Source of the DNA: Rhizobium sp. Root483D2
Lineage (GTDB): Bacteria > Pseudomonadota > Alphaproteobacteria > Rhizobiales > Rhizobiaceae
Reading direction: 5' to 3'
DNA length: 64,000 bases
Assembly (NCBI RefSeq): GCF_001426685.1
Contig: NZ_LMFB01000015.1
Location: 185,657-249,656, forward strand
Under the pieces are notes generated by a model that made no database searches, was not told the DNA's origin, and saw only the letters and a program-made list of their open reading frames with translations. Shown one piece after another: positions 1-7,559 of this stretch; the stretch's first letter is position 1, and each line of letters opens with the position of its first letter. The position numbers were made by a program, and so were the translations under genes.

Positions 1-2
1 CG

Positions 3-548
3 GTGGTTAATGCCGCAGGCGGCTGGGCCGATCAGACCGCAGAGCTCTTCGGCGTCAAGCCGCTCGGCATCGTCCCGCACCGGCGCACCGCCATCACCAT
101 CGACCTTCCCGAGGGGATCGATATTTCGGCCATGCCGGAGATCAATGAGATCGACGAGGAGTTCTACATGAAGCCCGACGCCGGCCGCCTGTTCGCGAGC
201 CCCGCCGATGCCACCCCGTGCGAGCCCGGTGATGTCCAGCCCGAGGAACTCGATGTCGCCTGGGCCGCGCACTATGTCGAGGAGGCGACCACGATCCCGG
301 TCCGCCGCGTGGCCAAGAGCTGGGCTGGCATGCGCAGCTTTTCGCCCGACAAGCTGCCCGTCATCGGCTTTGCGGCCGGACAGCCGGACTTCTTCTGGCT
401 GGCGGGACAAGGCGGCTACGGTATCCTGACCTCGCCCGCCCTTGGCGCCCTGGCGGCTAGCCTTTTGACCAGCGAGCCGCATCCGGAAGGGTTCGGCACG
501 ATGGGGCTTGACCCCGCACGGTTCAACCCGCTCCGATTCACGGCCTGA
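3..548 (+). CDS. FAD-dependent amine/amino-acid oxidoreductase, C-terminal part
   Basis: Partial gene, cut by the left window edge; the frame is open from the first bases, so the GTG at position 3 is an internal Val codon and not a start. The 181 visible residues fit the C-terminal half of the DAO (glycine/D-amino-acid oxidase) family: a substrate-domain strand with VNAAGGWAD near the start, then the conserved closing segment SWAGMRSFSPDKLPVIG, and the flavin-contacting GQGGYGILTSPA around residues 135-146. Such enzymes oxidise an amine or imino acid with FAD and pass electrons to oxygen or a carrier. The substrate cannot be told from this piece. The stop overlaps the 3' end of the convergent UdgX gene by 11 bases. 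Confidence 0.85.
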   Translation: MVNAAGGWADQTAELFGVKPLGIVPHRRTAITIDLPEGIDISAMPEINEIDEEFYMKPDAGRLFASPADATPCEPGDVQPEELDVAWAAHYVEEATTIPVRRVAKSWAGMRSFSPDKLPVIGFAAGQPDFFWLAGQGGYGILTSPALGALAASLLTSEPHPEGFGTMGLDPARFNPLRFTA

Positions 549-2058
549 TATCATCCATTGCGCTGCTCCGCCCGCCCGCCGGACTTATCTTTCGCCCGAA
601 TTCGGCGGCACGCGCAATATCCGAGCGAAACCGCGCCATTTCCTCCATCCTGCGGCCCTCGTCCGGGATGCGCAGCAGATAGGCCGGGTGCACGGTCACC
701 AGCAACGACTGCCCGGCATCGATTTGCAGCATCTCGCCGCGCAGATCTGCCAGCCGCTGGCGGCTGTCGGTCAGCGCCATCAGCGCGGTTGATCCCATCG
801 CCACGACAAGCTTTGGCTTGACCAAAGCCAGTTCCCGCGTCAGCCACCATTTGCAATGCTGCACCTCGCCGACATTCGGCTTTTGATGGATTCGGCGCTT
901 ACCGCGTGGCTCGTATTTGAAATGCTTGACCGCATTGGTGACATAGGTGTCCTTGCGGTCCAGCCCCACATCCTGGGCAACCTTGTTGAACACCGCACCT
1001 GCCGGGCCGACGAAGGGCCGGCCGGCCAGATCCTCCTGATCGCCCGGCTGCTCGCCGACGATCATGACCGCGGCATCCTGCGGCCCCTCGCCGAATACGG
1101 TCTGCGTTGCCCGGCAATGCAGGGCGCAGCGCGTGCAGTGACGCGCTTCCTCGCGAAGCTCCTCCAACGTTCCGGCCGGTGGCTGGGCAATTTCGGGTTC
1201 GGCTTGCGCGACCGCCTGCAGCCGCTGGTGAAACAATGGCGCCTCGCTGGCCGCGCGCTCGGCCATCGCAATGACGCTCGCCTCTGCCCCGGCAATCAGC
1301 CCCGGAATGAGCCCGGCTTCCGGCAGGTTCTTCCAGTATTTCTTTGGCATCTCCGTCATCATCATCTTCACCTTGAGACGGGCCGGATTGAAGATGCTGG
1401 AAAAATAGGTGCGCCAGAGCATATCGGTGCTATCCGTCAGCATCGGATTTTCCGCAGGTTCGGTTGAAACCGACAGGCTCTCGCCATCCCAGGCCGCCGT
1501 TCCCCTCGGCGTGGCGATGATCCAGTCCATATCGGTAAACCGGCGCTGAAAGAACGGCGCCACACGCGAAACGATATGATGATCCGGTTCGAACCAGGCC
1601 AGAAATCGCCGCCGCGCATGCCCTTCCCCGATGTCGAACTCCTTGAACCGGACGAACGCCGTCATCTTGTGGCAATCGCGCCGCACGGATTTTTCCATCG
1701 CCCGCAACTGCGCCACATCCGCATCGGAGACCACTTCCAGAAGCGCGCGCTCCCCCTGCAGCCGGAAGAGAACCCGGTAGAGAAGCTGGAAACGCAAGGG
1801 ATCGCTATGGCAGATCACCGCCTGCGCCAAGGACAGGAAGGCCTTTGGCACGGTCAAGGAGGCCCCTGAAGTAACGATTGCCCTGCCGGGCGAGGATAGA
1901 TCAGCCACGCCGGCATCCGCCCCGAACAGGTCGCCCGCCGCATCGCTCCTGCACCGCCAGTCGATCCCGCGCGGTGGCGTGCCGGCCAGCAGCAACGGCC
2001 GCGCAGCCTCCCGCCACTCGGTCAGATCGCCCCGGCCCTCCAGAAGAACCGTCGCCAT
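538..2058 (-). CDS. udgX: UdgX-family uracil-DNA glycosylase with N-terminal DUF4130-type domain
   Basis: 506 aa. Residues 1 to about 250 match the DUF4130-like domain usually linked to this family; residues 300-500 form a family-4-like uracil-DNA glycosylase. Visible motifs are GEQPGDQE (335-342), the UdgX-specific loop KRRIHQKP (387-394, His391) and HPAYLLR (457-463). In studied UdgX proteins the loop histidine traps the enzyme covalently on the abasic site after uracil excision. Candidate Fe-S ligands are Cys308, Cys311 and Cys402; His379 (in TNAVKHF) sits where family-4 enzymes carry another Cys. The frame is open 27 codons further upstream, but the ATG at 2058 shares one base with the stop of the radical SAM gene (TAATG), so translational coupling supports this start. 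It is the second gene of a LexA-boxed operon. Confidence 0.9.
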   Translation of the reverse strand: MATVLLEGRGDLTEWREAARPLLLAGTPPRGIDWRCRSDAAGDLFGADAGVADLSSPGRAIVTSGASLTVPKAFLSLAQAVICHSDPLRFQLLYRVLFRLQGERALLEVVSDADVAQLRAMEKSVRRDCHKMTAFVRFKEFDIGEGHARRRFLAWFEPDHHIVSRVAPFFQRRFTDMDWIIATPRGTAAWDGESLSVSTEPAENPMLTDSTDMLWRTYFSSIFNPARLKVKMMMTEMPKKYWKNLPEAGLIPGLIAGAEASVIAMAERAASEAPLFHQRLQAVAQAEPEIAQPPAGTLEELREEARHCTRCALHCRATQTVFGEGPQDAAVMIVGEQPGDQEDLAGRPFVGPAGAVFNKVAQDVGLDRKDTYVTNAVKHFKYEPRGKRRIHQKPNVGEVQHCKWWLTRELALVKPKLVVAMGSTALMALTDSRQRLADLRGEMLQIDAGQSLLVTVHPAYLLRIPDEGRRMEEMARFRSDIARAAEFGRKISPAGGRSSAMDDIRP

Positions 2059-3290
2059 TACAAGAGCGCCAGCTGTTCGGGCTTGGGCTCGAACATGGCC
2101 CGCAGATCGGAGCGATCGATCAGCCGGTGCGGTGTCCAACCCTCCGTCACAACGAAGGACTGCACCTTCTTCACCGAAACATGGAGCCGCGCCAAGTCCT
2201 CCAGCCGCAAACGCCGATGGCGCCGCGCCGACAGGATACCGTTGACGGCCTTCGTTCCCAATCCCGGCACCCGCAGCAGCATCTCGCGTTCCGCCGTGTT
2301 CACATCCACCGGAAAGCGATGCCGGTTGACCAAAGCCCAGGCAAGTTTCGGGTCGAGCTTCAGGTCCAGCATGCCATCGGGCTGGTTCTCGGTAATCTCC
2401 TCAATGCCAAAGCCATAAAACCGGTAGAGCCAATCCGCCTGGTAAAGCCGGTGCTCGCGCATCAGCGGTGGCTTGATCAAAGGCAGGTTCTTTGACGCAT
2501 CGGGAATGGGGCTGAAGGCGGAATAATAGACCCGGCGCAGCCCGTAGCTGCCGTAAAGCCGGGCGCTGGTCCCGAGGATCACCTTGTCATTGGCTTGATC
2601 GGCGCCGACGATCATCTGCGTGCTCTGGCCTGCCGGCACGAAGCGTTTGCGCCGCTTGGTTTGCAGCGTCGGATCATTGGCGGCCTCGATCTTCAGCCTG
2701 AGCTCGCCCATCGACTTGCGGATATTGGCCGGCCGCTTTTCCGGCGCCAGCCGCGTCAGCCCCGTGTCGGTCGGCAGTTCGATATTGATCGACAGGCGGT
2801 CGGCATAAAGACCCGCCTGCTCGATCAGCAGCGGCGAGGCTTCGGGAATGGACTTCAAATGGATATAACCGCCGAAATTATGGGTAACGCGCAATTCCCG
2901 GGCGATGCGCACCATTTCCTCCATCGTATAATCCGACGAGCGAATGATCCCCGAAGAGAGAAAAAGGCCTTCGATATAATTGCGCCGGTAGAATTCCAGC
3001 GTCAGCCAGACGACCTCCTCGACGCTGAACCGCGCGCGCTCGACATTGCTGGATGACCGGTTGATGCAATAGGCACAGTCATAAATGCAGAAATTCGTCA
3101 TCAGGATTTTCAACAGCGAAATGCAGCGGCCATCCGGCGCATAGGCATGACAGATGCCGGACCCTTCCGTCGATCCCAGACCGCCCGATTTGGAGGAATC
3201 CCTCTTCACCGTGCCGCTCGAAGCGCAGGAAGCATCGTATTTGGCAGCATCGGACAGGATGGCCAATCGTTCGTTCAGCGATTTCTTCAT
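2058..3290 (-). CDS. Radical SAM protein of the UDG-linked DNA modification/repair family
   Basis: 410 aa. The radical SAM cluster motif CX3CX2C is at Cys68, Cys72 and Cys75, followed by a TIM-barrel-like region (AIRE-type strands such as IHLKSIPEASPLLIE and LSINIELPTD). A helix-hairpin-helix (RVPGLGTKAVNGIL) near residues 345-360 suggests DNA binding. Extra cysteines at 22, 47 and 56 could bind a further cluster. This architecture matches the family known as the putative DNA modification/repair radical SAM protein that is genomically tied to UDG-domain proteins; its reaction is unknown. It is the first gene of the operon with udgX. Its ATG lies 8 bases downstream of a TATCAT -10 hexamer, with no room for a Shine-Dalgarno site, so I predict a leaderless transcript. 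Confidence 0.9.
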   Translation of the reverse strand: MKKSLNERLAILSDAAKYDASCASSGTVKRDSSKSGGLGSTEGSGICHAYAPDGRCISLLKILMTNFCIYDCAYCINRSSSNVERARFSVEEVVWLTLEFYRRNYIEGLFLSSGIIRSSDYTMEEMVRIARELRVTHNFGGYIHLKSIPEASPLLIEQAGLYADRLSINIELPTDTGLTRLAPEKRPANIRKSMGELRLKIEAANDPTLQTKRRKRFVPAGQSTQMIVGADQANDKVILGTSARLYGSYGLRRVYYSAFSPIPDASKNLPLIKPPLMREHRLYQADWLYRFYGFGIEEITENQPDGMLDLKLDPKLAWALVNRHRFPVDVNTAEREMLLRVPGLGTKAVNGILSARRHRRLRLEDLARLHVSVKKVQSFVVTEGWTPHRLIDRSDLRAMFEPKPEQLALL

Positions 3291-3294
3291 GGTT

Positions 3295-3327
3295 GTTCAT
3301 GATACGTTCTTATCGCTCTTTGGTCAA
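3295..3327 (-). promoter_or_regulatory. SOS promoter with LexA box for the rSAM-udgX operon
   Basis: Read on the minus strand: -35 TTGACC (3322-3327), 17-bp spacer, -10 TATCAT (3299-3304). A perfect alphaproteobacterial LexA box, GTTC-N7-GTTC, occupies 3295-3309 and covers the -10 hexamer. The predicted transcription start is within about 3 bases of the ATG at 3290, giving a leaderless mRNA. LexA binding here would block RNA polymerase directly, so DNA damage should induce the operon. Confidence 0.85.
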
Positions 3328-3417
3328 TGCGAGAAAAACCCAAAATATCGGAACGATTGCTGCAGGCACTCGTTGTAAGCCCGAACCCTCCCCAAGCTTG
3401 CATAAGGAGATGGCGCA

Positions 3418-3978
3418 ATGCCTTCCATCAACACATCGAAAATACTCATCCTCGCGACCCATGGCTACGAGCGCTCCGAACTGCGCGTGCCGCTGGATGA
3501 ATTGAAAAAGCGCGGCGCCGATATCAAGGTTGCTTCCGTCGAGAAGGACCCGATCAAAAGCTGGGACAAGAAGGATTGGGGCGATACCGTCAATGTTGAT
3601 CTTCTGGCCAAGGACGTGAAGATCGATGATTTCGACGCGCTGGTCTTGCCCGGCGGTCAAATGAACCCGGACATTCTGCGCCATGATGAAGATGCTATGC
3701 GCATCGTCAAGGAATTCATCGCATCCGGCAAGGTCGTCGCTGCCATCTGCCATGCGCCGTGGCTCCTGATCGAAGCCGATGCCGTGCGCGGCCGCAAGAT
3801 GACGTCCTATGCCTCGATCAAGACCGACATGAAGAATGCCGGCGCCATCTGGTCGGATGAGCCTGTCGTCACCGACAAGGGCATCATCACATCGCGCAAT
3901 CCCGGCGATCTCGACGCTTTCGTCAAGAAGATCGTCGAGGAAGTCGAAGAAGGCCGCCACGAGCGCCGCGCCGCCTAA
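3418..3978 (+). CDS. DJ-1/PfpI family protein (type 1 glutamine amidotransferase-like)
   Basis: 186 aa, the usual size for the PfpI/YhbO branch of the DJ-1 superfamily. The nucleophile-elbow motif AAICHAPWLL places the reactive cysteine at Cys111 with adjacent His112; LVLPGG (76-80) is the strand before it. Family members act as stress proteins, with glyoxalase, deglycase or peptidase activities reported for individual members; I cannot choose between these. A clear ribosome binding site (AAGGAGA) precedes the ATG. It is divergent from the SOS operon and followed after 30 bases by a general-stress flavoprotein, which fits a small stress-response pair. Confidence 0.88.
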   Translation: MPSINTSKILILATHGYERSELRVPLDELKKRGADIKVASVEKDPIKSWDKKDWGDTVNVDLLAKDVKIDDFDALVLPGGQMNPDILRHDEDAMRIVKEFIASGKVVAAICHAPWLLIEADAVRGRKMTSYASIKTDMKNAGAIWSDEPVVTDKGIITSRNPGDLDAFVKKIVEEVEEGRHERRAA

Positions 3979-4008
3979 TGACGCCTGGAGCGATCGAAAG
4001 GAAAAAGA

Positions 4009-4512
4009 ATGGCTGATATTTCAAAGACGAAAACCGATCCGCTGCAGCAATTGTGGGATGTGCTGGACGATGTGCATGCCGGTATGTTGGGCGTCGAAGA
4101 ATCCGGTCAGCATATGCAGCCGATGGCGCCCTTTGTCGAAAAGGAAAGCAACTCGATCTGGTTTTACACCCGCACAGACAGCGATCTGGTGAAGGCCGTA
4201 CAAACTCGCGACAGGGCGCATTTCTGCGTCATCAGCAAGGATCATGATTATCATGCGTGCCTTGCCGGTGCCATCGACGAGGTCAAATCCCGCGAACATA
4301 TTGAAAAATACTGGTCGGCGCCGGTGGCGGCCTGGTTCGAGGGCGGCAAGGAAGATCCGGCATTGACCATGCTGCAACTGAAGCTCGACGATGTTGCGAT
4401 CTGGGCTTCAACCAACAGCACGCTGAAATTCGGCTGGGAAATCGCCAAAGCCAATCTGACCGGCAAGGAGCCGGAACTCGGCTATCACACGAAGATTTCG
4501 CTGCCACACTGA
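4009..4512 (+). CDS. Pyridoxamine 5'-phosphate oxidase-fold general stress protein (GSP26 type)
   Basis: 167 aa. The sequence fits the split-barrel FMN-binding family of general stress protein 26: LWDVLDDVHAGMLGV at the N-terminus, then SIWFYTRTDSDLVKAV and HFCVISKDHDYHACLAGAIDEV, the two strands that form the flavin pocket. These small proteins bind FMN/FAD and are linked to stress; no catalytic role is established for most. It starts 30 bases after the PfpI gene with GAAAGGAAAAAG as ribosome binding site, so the two are probably co-transcribed. The 3' end faces the flavin reductase gene. Confidence 0.85.
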   Translation: MADISKTKTDPLQQLWDVLDDVHAGMLGVEESGQHMQPMAPFVEKESNSIWFYTRTDSDLVKAVQTRDRAHFCVISKDHDYHACLAGAIDEVKSREHIEKYWSAPVAAWFEGGKEDPALTMLQLKLDDVAIWASTNSTLKFGWEIAKANLTGKEPELGYHTKISLPH

Positions 4513-4553
4513 TATCGTCAGCACCGATCGGCAATTATGCAGTCAGATGCCCT

Positions 4554-4567
4554 GCCCGGCCCCGGGC
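4554..4567. terminator. Possible short hairpin between convergent genes
   Basis: GCCCGG-CC-CCGGGC forms a GC-rich stem between the two convergent stops at 4512 and 4582, followed by GGGCGTTTGT on the plus strand. The U-tract is short, so activity as an intrinsic terminator is uncertain. Confidence 0.3.
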
Positions 4568-4581
4568 GGGCGTTTGTCGTC

Positions 4582-5160
4582 TCAGAGGGAGACCCGGCCA
4601 TAGCGGCCGTTGCTATAGACCAGCGAATGTCCATCGCCTGCGACGATGGAGACGACGCGGCCAAGAATGATCGCATGGCTATGGCGTTCGATAATTTCAT
4701 CGACTTCGCAATCGATCCCGGCCAGCGCGCCACGCAACACCGAAGCGCCGCTCGCCAATGTAAACCATTCGGCCCCGTCATAGCGCTCGATGCCTTTGAG
4801 GCCACCCTTGCCGGCAAACCGGTCAGCGACATCCTGCTGGTCGGCGGTTAGGATATTGACGCAGAAATGCCCGTAGCGGCGAATGACCGGCCAGCTCGAT
4901 GAACTGCGATTGATATTGACGATCATCGTTGGCGGATCGACCGATAAAGCCGTGGCCGACGTCACGGTTGCACCGGTTCGCTCATCAGCGACCCCAGCCG
5001 TGATGACGGAAACGCCGCCCGACATCCGCCGCATGGCCGATTTCAGCGCATCCTCATCCGCCACATGCGGAAAAGGCTGCTCCTGCTGCGGAGCGATCCT
5101 GTCGAGCGAATTTCTCAAAGCGAGGTTCATGCTGGTCCACTCTTTAGCCGTCTCGTTCAT
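4582..5160 (-). CDS. Flavin reductase family protein (HpaC/FMN reductase-like)
   Basis: 192 aa. The core from residue 45 on matches the flavin_Reduct domain: MRRMSGGVSVITAG, then TGATVTSATALSVDPPTMIVNINRSSSSW and HFCVNIL, with the closing motif LVYSNGRYGRV. Such proteins reduce FMN or FAD with NAD(P)H and hand the flavin to a monooxygenase; no monooxygenase partner is adjacent. The start is uncertain: the ATG at 5160 has a poor ribosome binding site, whereas the in-frame ATG at 5130 (MNLALRNSL) is preceded by AAAGAG. The gene is monocistronic. Confidence 0.85.
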   Translation of the reverse strand: MNETAKEWTSMNLALRNSLDRIAPQQEQPFPHVADEDALKSAMRRMSGGVSVITAGVADERTGATVTSATALSVDPPTMIVNINRSSSSWPVIRRYGHFCVNILTADQQDVADRFAGKGGLKGIERYDGAEWFTLASGASVLRGALAGIDCEVDEIIERHSHAIILGRVVSIVAGDGHSLVYSNGRYGRVSL

Positions 5161-5428
5161 GTCCGTGATTTACGCACGAAAGACGCTCCCGCCTCAAGAA
5201 AATATCGCCCGCACTGCCCGCCGAAGCTGGATCGATTTTTCAATGATCATAAAATTTATAGATTATATTATTTTCCGAAGGGCCACTCTTTCTGCGACAG
5301 TGATATCCTGCCGAAAGGCTGAAAGTCGCAATAAGATATCAATTTCATAGACTATTGACAGGATGGCCAATTGTGTCAGGATTGTGTTAACGCCCGTTAA
5401 CCGATCGCATCCAATAGCGGAGAACTGC

Positions 5429-5605
5429 ATGTTTTATCACGGTGGAATGACCCTCGGTTACCTCACGCCTCCGGCAAAAAAGGAAAAAGCCGTTCGCGTC
5501 GAAATGCCCGTGCGCCAGAGCCGCGAAGAACAGACGGAATTCGAACAGGAGCGCGATCAGGAACTGAGCCGCGCTTTTCTCACCCCCTGGCATCTCTTTT
5601 ATTGA
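5429..5605 (+). CDS. Small hypothetical protein, 58 aa
   Basis: I do not recognise this protein. It begins at an ATG preceded by CGGAGA and is hydrophilic and rich in Glu, Gln and Arg in the second half (QSREEQTEFEQERDQELS), with aromatic ends (MFYHGG and PWHLFY). The upstream 200 bases are AT-rich and could hold its promoter. An in-frame upstream ATG exists at 5363 but lacks a convincing ribosome binding site. The stop overlaps the 3' end of the AraC-like remnant on the other strand. Confidence 0.45.
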   Translation: MFYHGGMTLGYLTPPAKKEKAVRVEMPVRQSREEQTEFEQERDQELSRAFLTPWHLFY

Positions 5606-5740
5606 TCGCGATAGGCTGATCTGAGCGAGCTCTCGCCCCCGCCATGGGTGGCAACGCGCGACAACTTCTCCATCATGCGAAATTGCGCCGGGCTGACGCC
5701 AAAATGGCGGAATTCCTTGCCGAACCTGCGTCTCAATCCT
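5599..5740 (-). pseudogene. Remnant of an AraC-family regulator (C-terminal HTH end)
   Basis: Translating the minus strand gives LRRRFGKEFRHFGVSPAQFR followed by a short tail and a TAA stop at 5599. The spacing of RRFGKEF and GVSPAQFR is that of the second helix-turn-helix of AraC/XylS regulators, where F-x3-F and G-x-SP-x2-(F/Y)R are the conserved closing residues. Upstream on the same strand I see no frame encoding the first HTH or a sensor domain, so only about 45 codons remain. Decayed gene is my inference; chance resemblance is possible. Confidence 0.45.
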
Positions 5741-5874
5741 GCTCACCCTTTTCTCCGAAACAGTCGCCTCTAACCAAGGTTCCGTGTTCCTTTTGACGGC
5801 GGCGAAAGCGTTGCCAGACCTGCGATGGTGTGCGAATATTAGATAAACGCATCTTCTTTATCAGCAGGGATCGC

Positions 5875-6342
5875 ATGCAGCCCGAGACAATCGATGGCAA
5901 AACCGTCAAAAACTTGGTTATCGCGCATGCACTCAATGGCGCGGTCGTCCTTGGTCAGCCCGGCGGGTTTGCTGTTCTCGTGAAATATGGAGCGAATGAG
6001 AGAGCGGTGGCCGCTCAGCGCTCCCGCCGGATGCGCATCTGGCGGAATTTGAATACGGCGGCCGCTTATGTTCGCAATGAGCTCGGACTTGAACGGTTCG
6101 AAATCGACATGAGCGAGCATGACCCGGCCGCTGCGGAACGGAAGCGGCCCGACACAGCAGAACGTCAGCGCAAACTGCATGAGGCGGGCGAACAGGACGC
6201 GTGGTTTCGAGGTCAGGTGCAAAAAGCGATAGATGGCATTGCGGATGGCTCAAACCGCGTCATTTTTGAGGACGAGTGGACGGAAAAGGCGCAGTTGAAG
6301 CGGGCAGATCTACAGCGCCGTATCGGTGCACAAGGCCGCTAG
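5875..6342 (+). CDS. Probable antitoxin of a type II toxin-antitoxin pair
   Basis: 155 aa from the ATG at 5875, which has AGCAGGGA upstream; the frame is open to an earlier ATG at 5830. The N-terminal half (GKTVKNLVIAHALNGAVVLGQPGGFAVLVKYG) resembles a small DNA-binding or PHD-like module, and the C-terminal half carries DAWFRGQVQKAIDG, typical of RelB/stability-determinant antitoxins that wrap around ParE/RelE toxins. It ends 4 bases before the toxin ATG. An antitoxin with an extra N-terminal module is longer than the usual 80-90 aa. Assignment rests mostly on the neighbouring toxin. Confidence 0.65.
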   Translation: MQPETIDGKTVKNLVIAHALNGAVVLGQPGGFAVLVKYGANERAVAAQRSRRMRIWRNLNTAAAYVRNELGLERFEIDMSEHDPAAAERKRPDTAERQRKLHEAGEQDAWFRGQVQKAIDGIADGSNRVIFEDEWTEKAQLKRADLQRRIGAQGR

Positions 6343-6346
6343 ATGC

Positions 6347-6628
6347 ATGCGGATCGTCAGACGCGCCTCATATGCCAGCGATCTCGACAGGATTGTTGAC
6401 CACATTGCCTTGGACAATCCTGCGGCAGCGCTCGACATCTGGGATGAAATTGAGCGGCAAGTCGAACGGTTGCGCGATTTCCCGCAGTCAGGCCGCGCCG
6501 GACGGCTGCTGAACACACGGGAACTAATTGTGTCGGGAACGCCCTTTATCGTGGTCTATGTGGTTTCCGCTGATGTCGAGTTGATTCGTGTCTTGCATGG
6601 CGCGCAGCAATGGCCACCGGAAAGTTAA
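6347..6628 (+). CDS. RelE/ParE family toxin
   Basis: 93 aa, the normal ParE size. The fold signature is clear: SYASDLDRIVDHIALDNPAAALDIWDEIERQVERLRDFPQSGR (helical hairpin), then RELIVSGTPFIVVYVVSADVELIRVLHGAQQWP, the beta-sheet and the closing I/L-x-R-V-L-H-G-x-Q motif. ParE members poison DNA gyrase and RelE members cleave mRNA; I cannot say which applies. The ATG at 6347 follows the antitoxin stop by 4 bases; a GTG at 6326 would overlap it. The final WP instead of the usual WP/RP tail is within family variation. Confidence 0.85.
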   Translation: MRIVRRASYASDLDRIVDHIALDNPAAALDIWDEIERQVERLRDFPQSGRAGRLLNTRELIVSGTPFIVVYVVSADVELIRVLHGAQQWPPES

Positions 6629-6850
6629 AGCCTCGCACCATGGAAGCCGGACCGATCGACTGGGTCCTGTTCTTTCATTGTATAGGTCCTCCTGGCGAGA
6701 AGAAAAGCTGGATAAACCTCGCTTGGTTGGTTTCCCAAATCCGAGATCGTTTGTCATCAGGCCACCCTCTCCGTCGATGTTGAAGCCCGCACCACAGTCC
6801 GCCGTAACGGGAAGCGTAACTTTCAACAATCGCCCGCTCAATCCCCTCGC

Positions 6851-7549
6851 CTACCGCAACCACTGCGCATAATCCGGCACCAGCAGATGCAGCGGCGCCT
6901 CGTCCTCCTCGATGCCGGAAAACCGCGTTACTGCCGGGTCCTCGAAAATATTGTCGGTATTGTCGTCGTTGACGGTGGAAACTTCGGCGACGAAGACATC
7001 GGCGCCCTCGCCCCAGAAGGCGTGCCAGTCACCCGGCATCAGGGTCACGCTTTCGCCGGGCGACAATCTCAGCTTATGCCCCGGCGCCAGATCGCGCCAG
7101 ATGCCGTCGGTCGCCACCCGTGTGCCCCTGGACCGGTCGCACTGGCCGCCTGTATCGCCAAACAGCTCGATCACCAGCGTGCCGCCACCGCGATTGATGA
7201 TGTCTTCGGCCTTCAGAAGATGCCGGTGCATCGGCGTCACCTGATCCTTGCGGGCGATCATCGCTTTTTCGGCATAGAGCATGCCGCGTCCGCGCTGCAG
7301 ATCGGCAAAGCGGCCGTTGCGCACGGTGAACAGGAAGAGCCCTGTCCGGTCAAAATCACCAAGCCCGAAATCGGTGATATCCCAGCCCAGCGATGCGCCG
7401 GTAATGCCGTCGATTTCCCCCTTGCGCGCCCGCATCTCGTCCGGCGACCACCGCGAAAATGGCGGCAGGATGAAGCCGAACGAGCGCATGAAGGCCTCGC
7501 TCTCGCGCATGATGGCGTTGATGGCGCTGCGTTTCATCGGAATGCTCAT
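6851..7549 (-). CDS. D-lyxose/D-mannose isomerase family protein
   Basis: 232 aa. Matches the D-lyxose ketol-isomerase cupin family: the metal-site region MHRHLLKAEDIINRGGGTLVIELFG (His pair plus Glu) and the second half LSPGESVTLMPGDWHAFWGEG with another His. Members interconvert D-lyxose/D-xylulose or D-mannose/D-fructose using Mn2+. The start has AAGGAG five bases upstream. It follows the SDR gene by 10 bases and belongs to the gntR-SDR-isomerase operon opposite uxuA, so its physiological role is probably in hexuronate or mannose-related catabolism (inference). Confidence 0.85.
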   Translation of the reverse strand: MSIPMKRSAINAIMRESEAFMRSFGFILPPFSRWSPDEMRARKGEIDGITGASLGWDITDFGLGDFDRTGLFLFTVRNGRFADLQRGRGMLYAEKAMIARKDQVTPMHRHLLKAEDIINRGGGTLVIELFGDTGGQCDRSRGTRVATDGIWRDLAPGHKLRLSPGESVTLMPGDWHAFWGEGADVFVAEVSTVNDDNTDNIFEDPAVTRFSGIEEDEAPLHLLVPDYAQWLR

Positions 7550-7559
7550 GGCCTCTCCT

